Below are positions 1-9,343 of a stretch of 64,000 nucleotides of DNA, piece after piece. The stretch covers positions 1,798,001 to 1,862,000 of the forward strand of contig NZ_CP098518.1 of NCBI RefSeq assembly GCF_023703795.1, given 5' to 3'. Position 1 is the first letter of the stretch, and every line of letters starts with the position of its first letter. The notes beneath the pieces are model-generated. The model saw nothing but the letters and a program-made list of their open reading frames with translations. It was not told where the DNA came from and did no database searches. Origin of the DNA: Haloplanus sp. HW8-1 (GTDB lineage Archaea; Halobacteriota; Halobacteria; Halobacteriales; Haloferacaceae). Both the position numbers and the translations under genes were made by a program.

Positions 1-1
1 G

Positions 2-2671
2 AAGCTCATCCGGCGGCTCCTGCGCTCGACCTGTCGAGAGTGTGGGCGGTTGGCGCTCACCGAAGAGGAACGCGAAGAGTACCAGGAGAAGTTGGTCCGT
101 GCGGAAGAACTCGGCGACGATCCAAACGACGTGCTGAAGGCGGCGGTCCGCCAGGCACGCAAGCAGAGCTACTGCCCCCATCCGGACTGTGGCGGCGTGA
201 TGCACGACATCAAACACGAGAAGCCGACCACCTACTACGAGGTGCAGGACGTGCTCGCGGGGGATTACTCGGAACGCATCGCGGAGGCGATGCAGCCCGA
301 CCCCGACGACGAGGACGACGAGGGCACCAGCCCTCGTGACCTCGCCGAGGCGGTGGGCGTCGACCTCGATCGCATTAACGACATCATGGCGGGCGAGTTC
401 CGCCCGAAAAGCGACACGCGAAAGAAGTTGGAGAAGGTCCTCGACGTAGATCTGACCGAGGAGGACATGAACAAGCTGATGCCCTCCGACATTCGCGACT
501 GGTTCGAGGACATCCCCGACGAGGACATCGAGGTCATGGGTATCGATCCCGAGCGCTCGCGGCCGGAGTGGATGATCCTGACCGTCCTGCCGGTGCCCCC
601 GGTGACGGCCCGTCCCTCGATCACCCTCGACAACGGTCAGCGCTCCGAGGACGACCTGACACACAAGTTGGTCGACATCATCCGCATCAACCAGCGGTTC
701 ATGGAGAACCGTGAGGCCGGAGCCCCCCAACTCATCATCGAGGACCTCTGGGAACTACTCCAGTATCACGTCACCACGTTCATCGACAACGAAATCTCGG
801 GGACTCCGCCGGCACGCCACCGCTCGGGCCGGCCGCTGAAGACGCTCTCACAGCGGTTGAAGGGAAAGGAAGGGCGCTTCCGCGGGAGTCTGTCGGGCAA
901 GCGCGTCAACTTCTCGGCCCGGACGGTCATCAGTCCGGACCCCACGCTGTCGCTGAACGAAGTCGGGGTTCCGGAACGGGTCGCAAGCGAGATGACCCAG
1001 ACGCTGAACGTCACCGAGCGCAACGTCGAGGAGGCACGACAGTACGTCGCCAACGGGCCCGAGGGACATCCGGGCGCGAACTACGTCCGCCGACCGGACG
1101 GCCGACGGCTGAAGGTAACCGAGAAGAACTGCGAGGAACTCGCGACCAAAGTCGAGGAGGAGTGGGAGGTCAACCGTCACCTCGTCGACGGCGACATCGT
1201 GATCTTCAACCGGCAGCCGTCGCTGCACCGGATGTCGATCATGGCCCACGAGGTGGTCGTGATGCCGTACAAGACGTTCCGGCTGAACACCACCGTCTGC
1301 CCGCCGTATAACGCCGACTTCGACGGCGACGAGATGAACATGCACGCTCTCCAGAACGAGGAGGCGCGGGCGGAGGCACGCGTGTTGATGCGCGTCCAGG
1401 AGCAGATCCTCAGTCCCCGGTTCGGCGAGAACATCATCGGGGCCATTCAGGACCACATCAGCGGGACCTACCTGCTGACCCACGAGAACCCTCAGTTCAC
1501 CGAGACGCAGGCGCTCGACTTGCTCCGGGCGACGAGCGTCGACGAACTGCCCCCGGCCGACGGGGAGGAAGACGGCGCCCCCTACTGGACCGGGCGGACT
1601 GTCTTCTCCGAACTCCTGCCGGACGACCTGAACCTGGAGTTCACGTCCTCGGCGGGCGATACGGTCGAGATCGTCGACGGGCAACTCGTTTCGGGTACCA
1701 TCGACGAGGACGCGGTCGGTGCGTTCGGCGGCGAGATCGTCGACACGCTCACCAAGGTCTACTCCGAGACGCGCGCCCGCGTGTTCATCAACGAGGTGGC
1801 CGCGCTGGCGATGCGGGCGATCATGCACTTCGGGTTCTCGCTCGGGATCGACGACGAGTCCATCCCGCCGGCGGCCACCGAGCAAGTCGACGACGCCATC
1901 GGTAACGCCTACGAGCGCATCGAGGAGCTCATCCAGCGCTACGAGGCAGACGAACTCGAATCTCTGCCGGGCCGCACCATAGACGAGACGCTGGAGATGA
2001 AGATCATGCAGACGCTCGGCAAGGCCCGTGACAGCGCGGGGGAGATCGCCGAGGAGCACTTCGAGGAGGACAACCCCGCGGTCATCATGGCGCGGTCGGG
2101 GGCCCGCGGATCGATGCTCAACCTGACCCAGATGGCCGGCTGTGTCGGCCAGCAGGCGGTCCGCGGCGAGCGGATCAACCGCGGCTACGAGGACCGCACG
2201 CTGAGCCACTACGAGCCGAACGACCTCTCCGCGGAGGCCCACGGCTTCGTCGAGAACTCCTACCGTGGCGGCCTGACCCCGCGGGAGTTTTTCTTCCACG
2301 CGATGGGGGGTCGCGAGGGGCTGGTCGACACGGCCGTCCGGACCTCGAAGTCCGGCTACCTCCAGCGTCGCCTGATCAACGCGCTGTCGGAACTGGAGTC
2401 CCAGTACGACGGTACCGTCCGCGACACCTCCGACACCATCGTCCAGTTCGAGTTCGGTGAGGACGGCACCAGCCCGGTGAAGGTCTCCTCGAACGACGAC
2501 AACCCCATCGACGTCGAGGGGATCGCGGACCGCGTGATCGAGGCGGAGTTCGAGTCCGACGCCGAGAAAGAGCGGTTCCTCGGCAGCGAGGAGCCGCCGA
2601 CGAATCTCTCGGAGTACGCCGGTCCCGGCCTGAACAAGGCTCAGGGCATGGAGGTGGAGTCCGATGACTGA
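2..2671 (+). CDS. rpoA1: DNA-directed RNA polymerase subunit A' (5' end cut by window)
   Basis: Largest part of the split archaeal counterpart of bacterial beta' and eukaryotic Rpb1. The frame is open from base 2, so the start lies outside the window; about 889 residues remain and perhaps 80-90 N-terminal residues are missing. A CRECGR zinc-ligand motif lies near residue 11 and a CPHPDCGG segment near residue 57. The catalytic Mg-binding motif [10 protein letters not shown] is near residue 436, so the active centre is intact. The stop overlaps rpoA2 by 8 bases, indicating coupled translation. It is the first visible gene of the rpoA1-rpoA2-nusA unit. Confidence 0.97.
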   Translation, partial: KLIRRLLRSTCRECGRLALTEEEREEYQEKLVRAEELGDDPNDVLKAAVRQARKQSYCPHPDCGGVMHDIKHEKPTTYYEVQDVLAGDYSERIAEAMQPDPDDEDDEGTSPRDLAEAVGVDLDRINDIMAGEFRPKSDTRKKLEKVLDVDLTEEDMNKLMPSDIRDWFEDIPDEDIEVMGIDPERSRPEWMILTVLPVPPVTARPSITLDNGQRSEDDLTHKLVDIIRINQRFMENREAGAPQLIIEDLWELLQYHVTTFIDNEISGTPPARHRSGRPLKTLSQRLKGKEGRFRGSLSGKRVNFSARTVISPDPTLSLNEVGVPERVASEMTQTLNVTERNVEEARQYVANGPEGHPGANYVRRPDGRRLKVTEKNCEELATKVEEEWEVNRHLVDGDIVIFNRQPSLHRMSIMAHEVVVMPYKTFRLNTTVCPPYNADFDGDEMNMHALQNEEARAEARVLMRVQEQILSPRFGENIIGAIQDHISGTYLLTHENPQFTETQALDLLRATSVDELPPADGEEDGAPYWTGRTVFSELLPDDLNLEFTSSAGDTVEIVDGQLVSGTIDEDAVGAFGGEIVDTLTKVYSETRARVFINEVAALAMRAIMHFGFSLGIDDESIPPAATEQVDDAIGNAYERIEELIQRYEADELESLPGRTIDETLEMKIMQTLGKARDSAGEIAEEHFEEDNPAVIMARSGARGSMLNLTQMAGCVGQQAVRGERINRGYEDRTLSHYEPNDLSAEAHGFVENSYRGGLTPREFFFHAMGGREGLVDTAVRTSKSGYLQRRLINALSELESQYDGTVRDTSDTIVQFEFGEDGTSPVKVSSNDDNPIDVEGIADRVIEAEFESDAEKERFLGSEEPPTNLSEYAGPGLNKAQGMEVESDD

Positions 2672-3884
2672 GACCGGCTACGAACACGTTACCGACGACA
2701 TCGAGGCGGTCGTCGAGGATACGGAACTGCCCCGCCGGCTGAAAGATCGGATCTACGGGACGATCGAGGAGCGCGGGCCGATCACGACCGAGCAGGCCGA
2801 CGAGATCGCGCGCGCGACCGAGTCGAAGTACATCGACACGCGGGTCGACCCGCTCGATCCCGTCGGGACGGTGTCGGCCCAGTCCATCGGCGAACCCGGG
2901 ACCCAGATGACGATGAACACGTTCCACTACGCGGGGGTCGCCGAGATCGACGTGACCCAGGGGCTGCCCCGTCTGATCGAACTGGTGGACGCCCGGAAGA
3001 CGCCGGACACGCCGATGATGACGGTCTACCTCGACGAGGAGTACGCGACGGACCGCGAGCGCGCCCACGAGGTGGTGTGGGCCATCGAGTCCACGAAGAT
3101 CCTCTCGCTGGGTGACGTGTCGACGAACGTCGCCGACATGCTCGTGCAGGTCGACCTCAACGAAGAGACGCTGATCGAGCGGTGGCCGACGGTCGAGGAC
3201 GTCACCGACGTGGCCATCGAAATCGCGGAGACGATCGAGGACGCACTGGGCGTCCAGACCCGGCGCGAGGGGACGCTCATCGAGTTCGGCCCCTCCGAAC
3301 CCAGCTACCGCGAGCTGCTCCAGTTGGTCGAAGAACTCCGCGACGTGGTGTTCAAGGGCATCGAGGAGGTCTCCCGCGTCGTCATCCGGAAGGAGAGCCT
3401 CGAGGACGGCGAGGAGTTCGTCCTCTACACCGAGGGGTCGGCCTTCGGCGACGTGATCGAGATCGAGGGTGTCGACGCGTCCCGGACCACCTGTAACAAC
3501 ATCCACGAGATCTATCGGAATCTCGGGGTGGAGGCGGCCCGCGAGGCCATCATCAACGAGACAATGGACACGCTCGAAGAGCAGGGGCTGGACGACGTGA
3601 ACGTCCGCCACCTGATGCTCGTGGCCGATATCATGACCAACCGCGGCACCATCGAGTCCATCGGCCGCCACGGCATCTCGGGGTCGAAGGAGTCGGTGCT
3701 CGCCCGCGCCGCGTTCGAGGTGACGGTGAATCACCTGCTGGATGCCGCGATCCACGGCGAGCGCGACCGACTGGACGGCGTCATCGAGAACGTCATCGTC
3801 GGCAAGCCGGTCGCGATCGGCACCGGCGACGTCGACCTCCGGATGGGCTCGTTCAGCGCGGGACAACAGCCCTCGGACGACTAG
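2664..3884 (+). CDS. rpoA2: DNA-directed RNA polymerase subunit A''
   Basis: 406 residues, the usual size for the C-terminal half of the split archaeal largest subunit. The segment [19 protein letters not shown] near residue 73 belongs to the bridge-helix/trigger-loop region and is almost invariant in the family. The start overlaps the end of rpoA1, and nusA follows after 3 bases, so the three genes form one transcription unit. The protein completes the polymerase catalytic cleft with subunits A' and B. No inteins or breaks are visible. Confidence 0.97.
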   Translation: MTETGYEHVTDDIEAVVEDTELPRRLKDRIYGTIEERGPITTEQADEIARATESKYIDTRVDPLDPVGTVSAQSIGEPGTQMTMNTFHYAGVAEIDVTQGLPRLIELVDARKTPDTPMMTVYLDEEYATDRERAHEVVWAIESTKILSLGDVSTNVADMLVQVDLNEETLIERWPTVEDVTDVAIEIAETIEDALGVQTRREGTLIEFGPSEPSYRELLQLVEELRDVVFKGIEEVSRVVIRKESLEDGEEFVLYTEGSAFGDVIEIEGVDASRTTCNNIHEIYRNLGVEAAREAIINETMDTLEEQGLDDVNVRHLMLVADIMTNRGTIESIGRHGISGSKESVLARAAFEVTVNHLLDAAIHGERDRLDGVIENVIVGKPVAIGTGDVDLRMGSFSAGQQPSDD

Positions 3885-3887
3885 CGG

Positions 3888-4319
3888 ATGCGCGTCACCC
3901 TGTCGGACCGCGACCGCCGGTTCATCGCCTGCTTCGAGGACGAAACCGGCGCGACCGCCCGCGACTGCCTCGTCGACGAGGAGGGCAGCGAGGACCGCGT
4001 CGTCTTCCTCGTCGCCGCCGGCGAGATGGGACAGGCGGTCGGCCCCGACGGGCGGCGGGTACGGTCCGTCGAGGAGACGCTCGGCCGCTCGGTCGCTCTC
4101 GTCGAGGACGCCGACACGCCGGAGGCGTTCGTCGCGAACGCGCTGGCCCCGGCGGCGGTCAAGCACGTCACGATCAGCGAACAGGGCGACCGGATCGCCT
4201 ACGCCGAGGTTCCCGAGGCGGACCGCGGCGCCGCCATCGGGCGTGATGGGCGGAACATCGAGACGGCTCGACGCCTGGCGAAGCGACATTACGACATCGA
4301 CGACGTGCAGTTGACTTAG
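3888..4319 (+). CDS. nusA: NusA-like KH-domain transcription factor
   Basis: 143 residues, the short archaeal form with two KH RNA-binding domains and none of the bacterial N-terminal or S1 domains. The two KH-type GxxG loops are seen in GQAVGPDGRRV (about residue 46) and GAAIGRDGRNIE (about residue 113). It lies 3 bases after rpoA2, its standard haloarchaeal place, and probably acts on elongating polymerase or rRNA transcripts. rps12 usually follows closely; here 1.8 kb with an opposing gene lies between. Confidence 0.93.
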   Translation: MRVTLSDRDRRFIACFEDETGATARDCLVDEEGSEDRVVFLVAAGEMGQAVGPDGRRVRSVEETLGRSVALVEDADTPEAFVANALAPAAVKHVTISEQGDRIAYAEVPEADRGAAIGRDGRNIETARRLAKRHYDIDDVQLT

Positions 4320-4395
4320 CAGCGGGACGCTGAACGTGAACGGTGAGTATGAATCACCTGCCGAGATTTCGGCCAGAACGGAGTCCACGCTGAAT

Positions 4396-4415
4396 CCCAC
4401 CGCTTTGGCGGTGGG
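4396..4415. terminator. 8-bp perfect hairpin 3' of the ornithine cyclodeaminase-like gene
   Basis: CCCACCGC, a TTTG loop, then GCGGTGGG. It sits 13 bases beyond the stop of the leftward gene at 4428 and 77 bases beyond nusA, so it may end one or both transcripts. The flanking form GAATCCCACCGC...GCGGTGGG also resembles the right-end hairpin of IS200/IS605 or TnpB elements, so a transposon remnant is an alternative. Confidence 0.5.
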
Positions 4416-4427
4416 TGAACGAATCCC

Positions 4428-5423
4428 TCACCGCCAGTCGATCGCTGCCCTGAGAGAGGAGAATGGAAGCGCCGTTCCGACCGATGCGTCTCGTCCCTTC
4501 TGGTGGGCCAACTGCGCCGCGGAGACGGTTTCGATCGGTGTGCCCCCGCTGTCGAACACGGTAATCTCGTCGGCGGTTTCCCGTCCCGGTTTCTCTCCCG
4601 CGACGACCGCCCCGAGGTCACCGTGGATATGGTCCTCCGTCACGGCACCTCGTTCGATCGCCTGCCGTAATTCCCCGGACTCGTCGAGCGCTCGCTGCCG
4701 CGTATCGGGGACGTACTTCGCCTGCTCTATCACGGTTTCGTCCAACTCCCGTCCCGTCGGTTCGTGCTGACCCATGGCTGTCACGTGCGCGCCCGCCTCG
4801 AGCAGGTCCCCGTCGAAGACGGGTGTCTCCGAACTCGTCGCCGTGATGACGATATCCGCGCCCGCAACGGGTTCCGTTTCGTCGGCGGCGGTTTCGACGA
4901 CGGCATCCAACTCCCCGTCCAGTCGTGTCCGGAGCGCTTCCGCGTTCGTTTCGGTGGGCGAGTACACCGTGACTCGCTCCACATCACGCACGGCGGCCGT
5001 GGCACGCACTTGGGCTCTCGCCTGCGGACCGCTTCCGTACACGCCGACGGTCCGGGCATCGTCGCGAGCGAGTTCGTCGACTGCGACACCGCCCACGGCC
5101 CCGGTTTTGAGGGGACTCAGCGCCGTCCCGTCCAACAGTGCTTTCGGTTCGCCGGTTTCGGCGTCGTAGAGCGGCGTCATGTACCACTGATCCTCGCCGA
5201 CTGAGGTGTAGAGATATCCCCCCATCGCGCCGGATTCGGGGAGAACTGCGATGTACGTCTTCAACTGCACTGCCTGTCGTTCGGTATTTTCCAACGCGAT
5301 TCTCGGCGTGATCGGTGCTCCCTCGCCGTATTGGCGATACCCGGCGCGAACGGCTTCCACGTACTCCTCGAACCGTGCGAGGCCGTCGATCTCCTCGGCA
5401 GTGAGAACGTGCACTTCGTGCAT
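4428..5423 (-). CDS. ornithine cyclodeaminase / mu-crystallin family protein
   Basis: 331 residues, full length for the family. The N-terminal part matches the family pattern, including LKTYIAVLP and a substrate-side segment GEPKALLDGTALSPLKTGAV. A Rossmann nucleotide-binding motif VGVYGSGPQARAQ lies near residue 146, followed by VITATSSETPVFDGDLL. Members include ornithine cyclodeaminase, alanine dehydrogenase and imine reductases, so the substrate cannot be assigned. It lies opposite to the surrounding transcription/translation genes and splits nusA from rps12, which suggests insertion into a conserved block. Confidence 0.85.
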   Translation of the reverse strand: MHEVHVLTAEEIDGLARFEEYVEAVRAGYRQYGEGAPITPRIALENTERQAVQLKTYIAVLPESGAMGGYLYTSVGEDQWYMTPLYDAETGEPKALLDGTALSPLKTGAVGGVAVDELARDDARTVGVYGSGPQARAQVRATAAVRDVERVTVYSPTETNAEALRTRLDGELDAVVETAADETEPVAGADIVITATSSETPVFDGDLLEAGAHVTAMGQHEPTGRELDETVIEQAKYVPDTRQRALDESGELRQAIERGAVTEDHIHGDLGAVVAGEKPGRETADEITVFDSGGTPIETVSAAQLAHQKGRDASVGTALPFSSLRAAIDWR

Positions 5424-6078
5424 ACCGCGTTATCAGGATACGTAACTGCCTAAACATTCGCCATCGAGAAGGCCTCGCCCGGTCAGGAGCACCGAGCGTG
5501 CGGAGTCGGTAGCGACGGATATCCGGGTGTCGGGTGGCGACGATGTCGGAGTCGCCTCCGATACGACAGACGACGTCGCGTACCTCCGGAACGCAGCGTT
5601 CGTCACCGGGGAACGCTGAACGCAACCGGCGAAGAACCGATGCGACAAGAGCGGTCTCGAATACCGCGGCCGAGGCCGGTTGATCGAATGTCGTGTCCGC
5701 AGTCCAGCACGTACAGTTCCTCAACCGTAGCGAAAAACTGTCGACGAGGACCTCTCCCAGGTCCGCTCCACCCGGGTGACGCTCCGGTCTACCCCGTGAC
5801 GGTGTCGACTGTTCGAGCAGCCAAGCGCCTCGCGGCGCACCTGTTGGGTCCGGCCGATGGGGTGTCCCCGCCGTCGACCGTCGAGAGCGCCGAACAGCCA
5901 CGTCCGCGACACGAGCCTGCATTTTCCGGACACCGTACCTCTCTCACGTCCTCTCGGCGCTCTTTCGTCTCTCAGCGTCGCTCTCCGGAGCGAACGCGCA
6001 ACCGATGAATCCCTCAGATCGGAGTAGCGATGGCCCTAACGCGTTCTGAGACGGTTTCATCGGTCCGGAAAAGGGAGG
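5424..6078. other. 655-bp interval without a supportable gene
   Basis: Open frames on both strands here are Arg/Ser/Pro-rich and look non-coding. A forward frame ending at about 5619 (DDVGVASDTTDDVAYLRNAA, then a stop) has protein-like composition for about 40 codons but no credible start. It could be the tail of a decayed gene. Together with the gene at 4428 this makes up foreign or degenerate DNA between nusA and rps12. Confidence 0.4.
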
Positions 6079-6086
6079 CTTAAGTA
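6079..6086 (+). promoter_or_regulatory. TATA box for rps12-rps7
   Basis: CTTAAGTA lies about 30 bases upstream of the rps12 ATG, after a purine-rich GGAAAAGGGAGG stretch that could serve as BRE. The spacing implies a leaderless or nearly leaderless transcript. Having its own promoter fits the physical separation from nusA. Confidence 0.5.
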
Positions 6087-6111
6087 GCTCCGTCGGCAAC
6101 GAAGGGGCACT

Positions 6112-6540
6112 ATGGCGAACGGCAAGTACGCGGCCCGCAAACTCAAGAAGGACCGCCAGACGCGGCGGTGGTCCGACTCGGAGTACGCGCGACGCGAGCG
6201 CGGCCTCCGGAAGAAGTCGGACCCGCTCGAGGGGGCGCCCCAGGCACGGGGCATCGTCCTCGAGAAGGTCGGTATCGAGGCGAAACAGCCCAACTCGGCG
6301 ATCCGGAAGTGCGTCCGGGTCCAGTTGATCAAAAACGGCAAGCAGGTGACGGCGTTCTGTCCTGGCGACGGGGCTATCTCCTTCATCGACGAACACGACG
6401 AGGTCACCATCGCCGGCATCGGCGGCGCGAAGGGTCGCGCGATGGGTGACCTCTCCGGCGTGAACTACAAAGTCGAGAAGGTCAACGGCGTCTCGCTCAT
6501 CGAACTCGTGCGCGGTAACGCGGAGAAACCGGTGCGATAA
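6112..6540 (+). CDS. rps12: 30S ribosomal protein uS12
   Basis: 142 residues, the normal archaeal length. It begins [16 protein letters not shown] and carries the decoding-centre loop [19 protein letters not shown] typical of archaeal/eukaryotic S12 (S23). uS12 lines the A site and helps control accuracy. The stop overlaps the start of rps7 (TAATG). The order rps12-rps7-(aef2) is the archaeal str operon remnant. Confidence 0.97.
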   Translation: MANGKYAARKLKKDRQTRRWSDSEYARRERGLRKKSDPLEGAPQARGIVLEKVGIEAKQPNSAIRKCVRVQLIKNGKQVTAFCPGDGAISFIDEHDEVTIAGIGGAKGRAMGDLSGVNYKVEKVNGVSLIELVRGNAEKPVR

Positions 6541-7154
6541 TGTCCGAGAGCGACACCCCCGAACCCGACGCTCCCGCCGGGAGCGACGATCAGGACACCG
6601 ACGCCCTGCTGTTCGGCGTCTGGGAGACCGAAGACATCGCGTACTCCGACCCCAGCACGCAGCGGTACATCAACGTCACACCCATCGCCCACACGATGGG
6701 TCGACACGCCTCCAAGCAGTTCCAGAAAAGCGAGATCTCGGTCGTCGAGCGTCTCATCAATCGCCTGATGCAGACCGAGGAGAACACCGGGAAAAAACAG
6801 CAGGCGATGGGCATCGTCCGTGAGGCGTTCGAACTCGTCGACGAACAGGCCGACGAGAACCCGGTGCAGGTGCTCGTCACGGCCGTCGAGAACGCGGCGC
6901 CGCGCGAGGAGACCGTCCGCCTGAAATACGGCGGCATCTCCGTCCCGCAGGCGGTCGACGTGGCGCCCCAGCGTCGGGTCGATCAGGCGCTGAAGTTCCT
7001 CGCCGAGGGTACCTATCGCGGGTCGTACAAGACGTCGACGAGCGCCGCGGAGGCGCTCGCGAACCAGTTGACCGGCGCCGCCGACTACGACGTCGGCACC
7101 TACGCGATCAACCAGAAAGAGGAAGCCGAGCGGGTCGCCGCCGCGGCGCGGTAA
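6540..7154 (+). CDS. rps7: 30S ribosomal protein uS7
   Basis: 204 residues with the acidic N-terminal extension usual in haloarchaea. The core contains VERLINRLMQTEENTGKKQQ and the VPQAVDVAPQRRVDQALKFL segment of the S7 family. uS7 nucleates the 30S head and binds near the E site. It is translationally coupled to rps12 by a one-base overlap. A T-rich stretch follows the stop. Confidence 0.97.
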   Translation: MSESDTPEPDAPAGSDDQDTDALLFGVWETEDIAYSDPSTQRYINVTPIAHTMGRHASKQFQKSEISVVERLINRLMQTEENTGKKQQAMGIVREAFELVDEQADENPVQVLVTAVENAAPREETVRLKYGGISVPQAVDVAPQRRVDQALKFLAEGTYRGSYKTSTSAAEALANQLTGAADYDVGTYAINQKEEAERVAAAAR

Positions 7155-7156
7155 TC

Positions 7157-7182
7157 TCCTTTCGGTCTTTCTTTTCGCTCCT
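7157..7182 (+). terminator. T-rich terminator after rps7
   Basis: Immediately after the rps7 stop the + strand reads CTCCTTTCGGTCTTTCTTTTCG, with several T runs and no strong stem. T-rich tracts act as intrinsic terminators in archaea. The next gene starts 66 bases after rps7. Confidence 0.35.
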
Positions 7183-7220
7183 CCCGAAGAGCTATTTCCC
7201 CCCCGTCCGACGGGGCGGAT

Positions 7221-8414
7221 ATGTTCTCACTCGGCTCGCTCAGCGAGACCCACACCGTCCGCAGCCCCGCCCACGTCGAGTACGGATCGGGCGCCGTCGA
7301 CGCCCTCGAACCGTTCGCGTCCGAGCACGACGCCGACTCGGCGTTGCTGGTGACAGACGGGGAGTTGGCCCGGAGTGGCGTGATCGACGCGCCCCGGGCA
7401 CGCCTCGAATCGGCCGGCCTCGACGTCGAGGTGTACGACGGCGTGGCGCCCGAGCCGAAGTTGTCGATGGCCGAGGCGGCCGCCGAACGCGTGGCTGATC
7501 ACGACCTCGTCGTCGGTGTCGGCGGCGGGAGTTCGATGGACACCGCGAAGCTCGCGGCGGCGCTCGCCGTCACCGATCGGCCGGTCAGGGACCTGCTCGG
7601 GACCGACAACGTGCCGGCCCCGACGGGGCCGCTGGCGCTGGTACCGACCACGGCGGGGACGGGCAGCGAGGTGACCGACGTCGGTGTCTTCGCCGACCAG
7701 CGCGACGGCGGGGTGAAGAAAGTCGTCTTCTCGTCGCAGCTGTTCGCCGACCTCGCGGCGGTCGATCCCGACCTGACCAAAACGTTGCCGCCGGGGGTCG
7801 CGGCGGCGACGGGGCTCGACGCGCTGACCCACGCCATCGAGAGCTACGTCTCCCTCCTCCGGACGCCGTACACGGACACGCTGGCGCTGCGAGCGATCGA
7901 ACTCGTCGCGGAGAACTTGCGGCCGGCGGTGACACAGGGTCCCGCCAACGACGCGGCCCGCGCGAACATGAGCCTCGCGGCCATGCTCGCCGGGCAGGCG
8001 TTCGTCAACTCCGGACTGGGCGCGGTACACGCCCTCACCTACCCGCTCGGCATGGAGTGTGATCTGGGTCACGGCCTGGCCAACGGCGTCTTGCTCCCGC
8101 ACGTGATGCGGTACAACGTACCGGCGGAGGTCGAGCGGTTCGCCGACGTGGCGGCGGCACTCGGCGTGGAACGGCGCTCCGGCGAGTCCGAGCGAGCGTT
8201 CGCCGACCGGAGCGTCGACGCGACCTTCGACCTGCTCGAAGACGTGGACGTGCCGACGAGTATCGCCGCAGTCGGCGAGTTCGACCGGGAGACGTTCGCG
8301 GCGTTCGCGGACGTGGCGTTCGAGCACTCCGAGCACAACATCGAGCGGAACCCCCGTGAGATGGATCGGGAGGACGTGATCGCCGTGTTCGAGGCGGCGG
8401 CCGCGGGCCGCTAG
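7221..8414 (+). CDS. iron-containing alcohol dehydrogenase family protein
   Basis: 397 residues, full family length. The N-terminal half binds NAD(P): VVGVGGGSSMDTAKLAAALA near residue 95 and VPTTAGTGSEVTDVGVF near residue 140 are the family's nucleotide-binding signatures. The C-terminal helical half carries metal-ligand histidines, seen in GLDALTHAIESY, GAVHALTYPLG and DLGHGLANG. The native substrate (alcohol, butanol, lactaldehyde or glycerol type) cannot be told. It stands alone; the convergent gene at 8411 overlaps its stop by 4 bases. Confidence 0.9.
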   Translation: MFSLGSLSETHTVRSPAHVEYGSGAVDALEPFASEHDADSALLVTDGELARSGVIDAPRARLESAGLDVEVYDGVAPEPKLSMAEAAAERVADHDLVVGVGGGSSMDTAKLAAALAVTDRPVRDLLGTDNVPAPTGPLALVPTTAGTGSEVTDVGVFADQRDGGVKKVVFSSQLFADLAAVDPDLTKTLPPGVAAATGLDALTHAIESYVSLLRTPYTDTLALRAIELVAENLRPAVTQGPANDAARANMSLAAMLAGQAFVNSGLGAVHALTYPLGMECDLGHGLANGVLLPHVMRYNVPAEVERFADVAAALGVERRSGESERAFADRSVDATFDLLEDVDVPTSIAAVGEFDRETFAAFADVAFEHSEHNIERNPREMDREDVIAVFEAAAAGR

Positions 8415-9181
8415 TCGGCGGCCGGCCCGTCGTCGAGCGCGTACTCCTGGGTCGCGGCCACGAGGTCGCGTCGGAAATCGCTCTCGCTCGGGTCGTCGGC
8501 GAGAGAGCGAAACTGGCGCTTGAACGTCTCCATGCCGACGGTCGGGGCGTCGGCAGCGGCGGCCCGTGCCAGGTCGTACAGCCGGTGTTCGGGGTCGATC
8601 AGCCCGTGGCGCTCGACAAGCGCCAGGGCGAAGGCGGCGTTGACGGCGGTGATGTCGGGGTCGGAACCGACGGAGACCCGTCGGGAGTCCCCGCCCGGAT
8701 CGGTGCCCGCCGCCGTGGGGCCGGGGGCGTCGGCGACGGCCGCGGCCAACTGCGATTCGAGGAACTGGACGAGTTTCGCCGCCGGCGCGACCGAGAGGGT
8801 GATGTCGTCGGCGTAGATGTCGCGCATGTGGTTGGCGATCTGATAGCAGTGGGTGAGTTTCCGCCGTTCGACGTCGCGCCCGGAGAGCGCCAGAAACAGC
8901 GCCTCGTCGGTCGACTGGGTGTGTGAGGCGTGGCCCTGTTCGTAGCGTGCCATGTGAGCGAGTTCGTGGAGCGCGAGTTCGCGGGCCATCGCGCTCGTGG
9001 CGGCCTGTCGGGAGATGTTGAGGACGTGGTGGTCGTCGTAGTGTGCCGTCCAGGTCCGTTCGTCGGGGTCGTCCCGGACGCGCACCCGGACCGGTCGGTC
9101 GAGATCGTGTTCGGTAGCCAACAGGTCGGCGGCGCCGAGAAACGGGTCGGGTTGTGCGTCGCCCCCTACGCGTACGTCCAT
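8411..9181 (-). CDS. haloarchaeal conserved protein with HExxH zinc-protease-like motif (DUF5781-type)
   Basis: 256 residues from the ATG at 9181; a GTG five codons upstream is a less likely start. The motif LALHELAHMARYEQGHASH near residue 87 has the HExxH form of zinc metallopeptidases with a downstream His. A second conserved region reads CYQIANHMRDIYADDI. I recall this as a haloarchaeal DUF5781-type family of unknown function; the number is from memory. No signal peptide is seen, so the protein is probably cytoplasmic. It is convergent with the alcohol dehydrogenase gene. Confidence 0.7.
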   Translation of the reverse strand: MDVRVGGDAQPDPFLGAADLLATEHDLDRPVRVRVRDDPDERTWTAHYDDHHVLNISRQAATSAMARELALHELAHMARYEQGHASHTQSTDEALFLALSGRDVERRKLTHCYQIANHMRDIYADDITLSVAPAAKLVQFLESQLAAAVADAPGPTAAGTDPGGDSRRVSVGSDPDITAVNAAFALALVERHGLIDPEHRLYDLARAAAADAPTVGMETFKRQFRSLADDPSESDFRRDLVAATQEYALDDGPAAD

Positions 9182-9308
9182 GCTTACCGTTACCACGGCA
9201 CAGATCCCTAAGACGGTTGCGGTCCGGCGCCGCCGACCGAATCTATGGTATCGCGTGACACGCGGGGCAAGCGCCCCGAAATCGGCGGTTTCGCCTCCGG
9301 CAAAACAC

Positions 9309-9318
9309 TACCCTTTTG
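9309..9318 (+). promoter_or_regulatory. probable promoter element of aef2
   Basis: TACCCTTTTG lies about 27-30 bases before the aef2 ATG in an otherwise GC-rich stretch. This position suits a TATA-like element with a very short leader. It is a weak match and was called mainly on position. Confidence 0.3.
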
Positions 9319-9343
9319 ACCCTCCTGGCGGTATGGGCCTGTA

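Noticed and set aside
848-2299. Long open frame on the minus strand opposite rpoA1; similar frames lie opposite aef2, tef1a, uvrA and the S-layer genes
   Set aside because: These are frame shadows produced by very high GC and the codon bias of real acidic genes. Composition is Arg/Val/Leu-rich without motifs.
5640-6008. 122-codon plus-strand ORF upstream of rps12
   Set aside because: Arg/Ser/Pro-rich, no motif, and it lies in sequence that looks degenerate on both strands.
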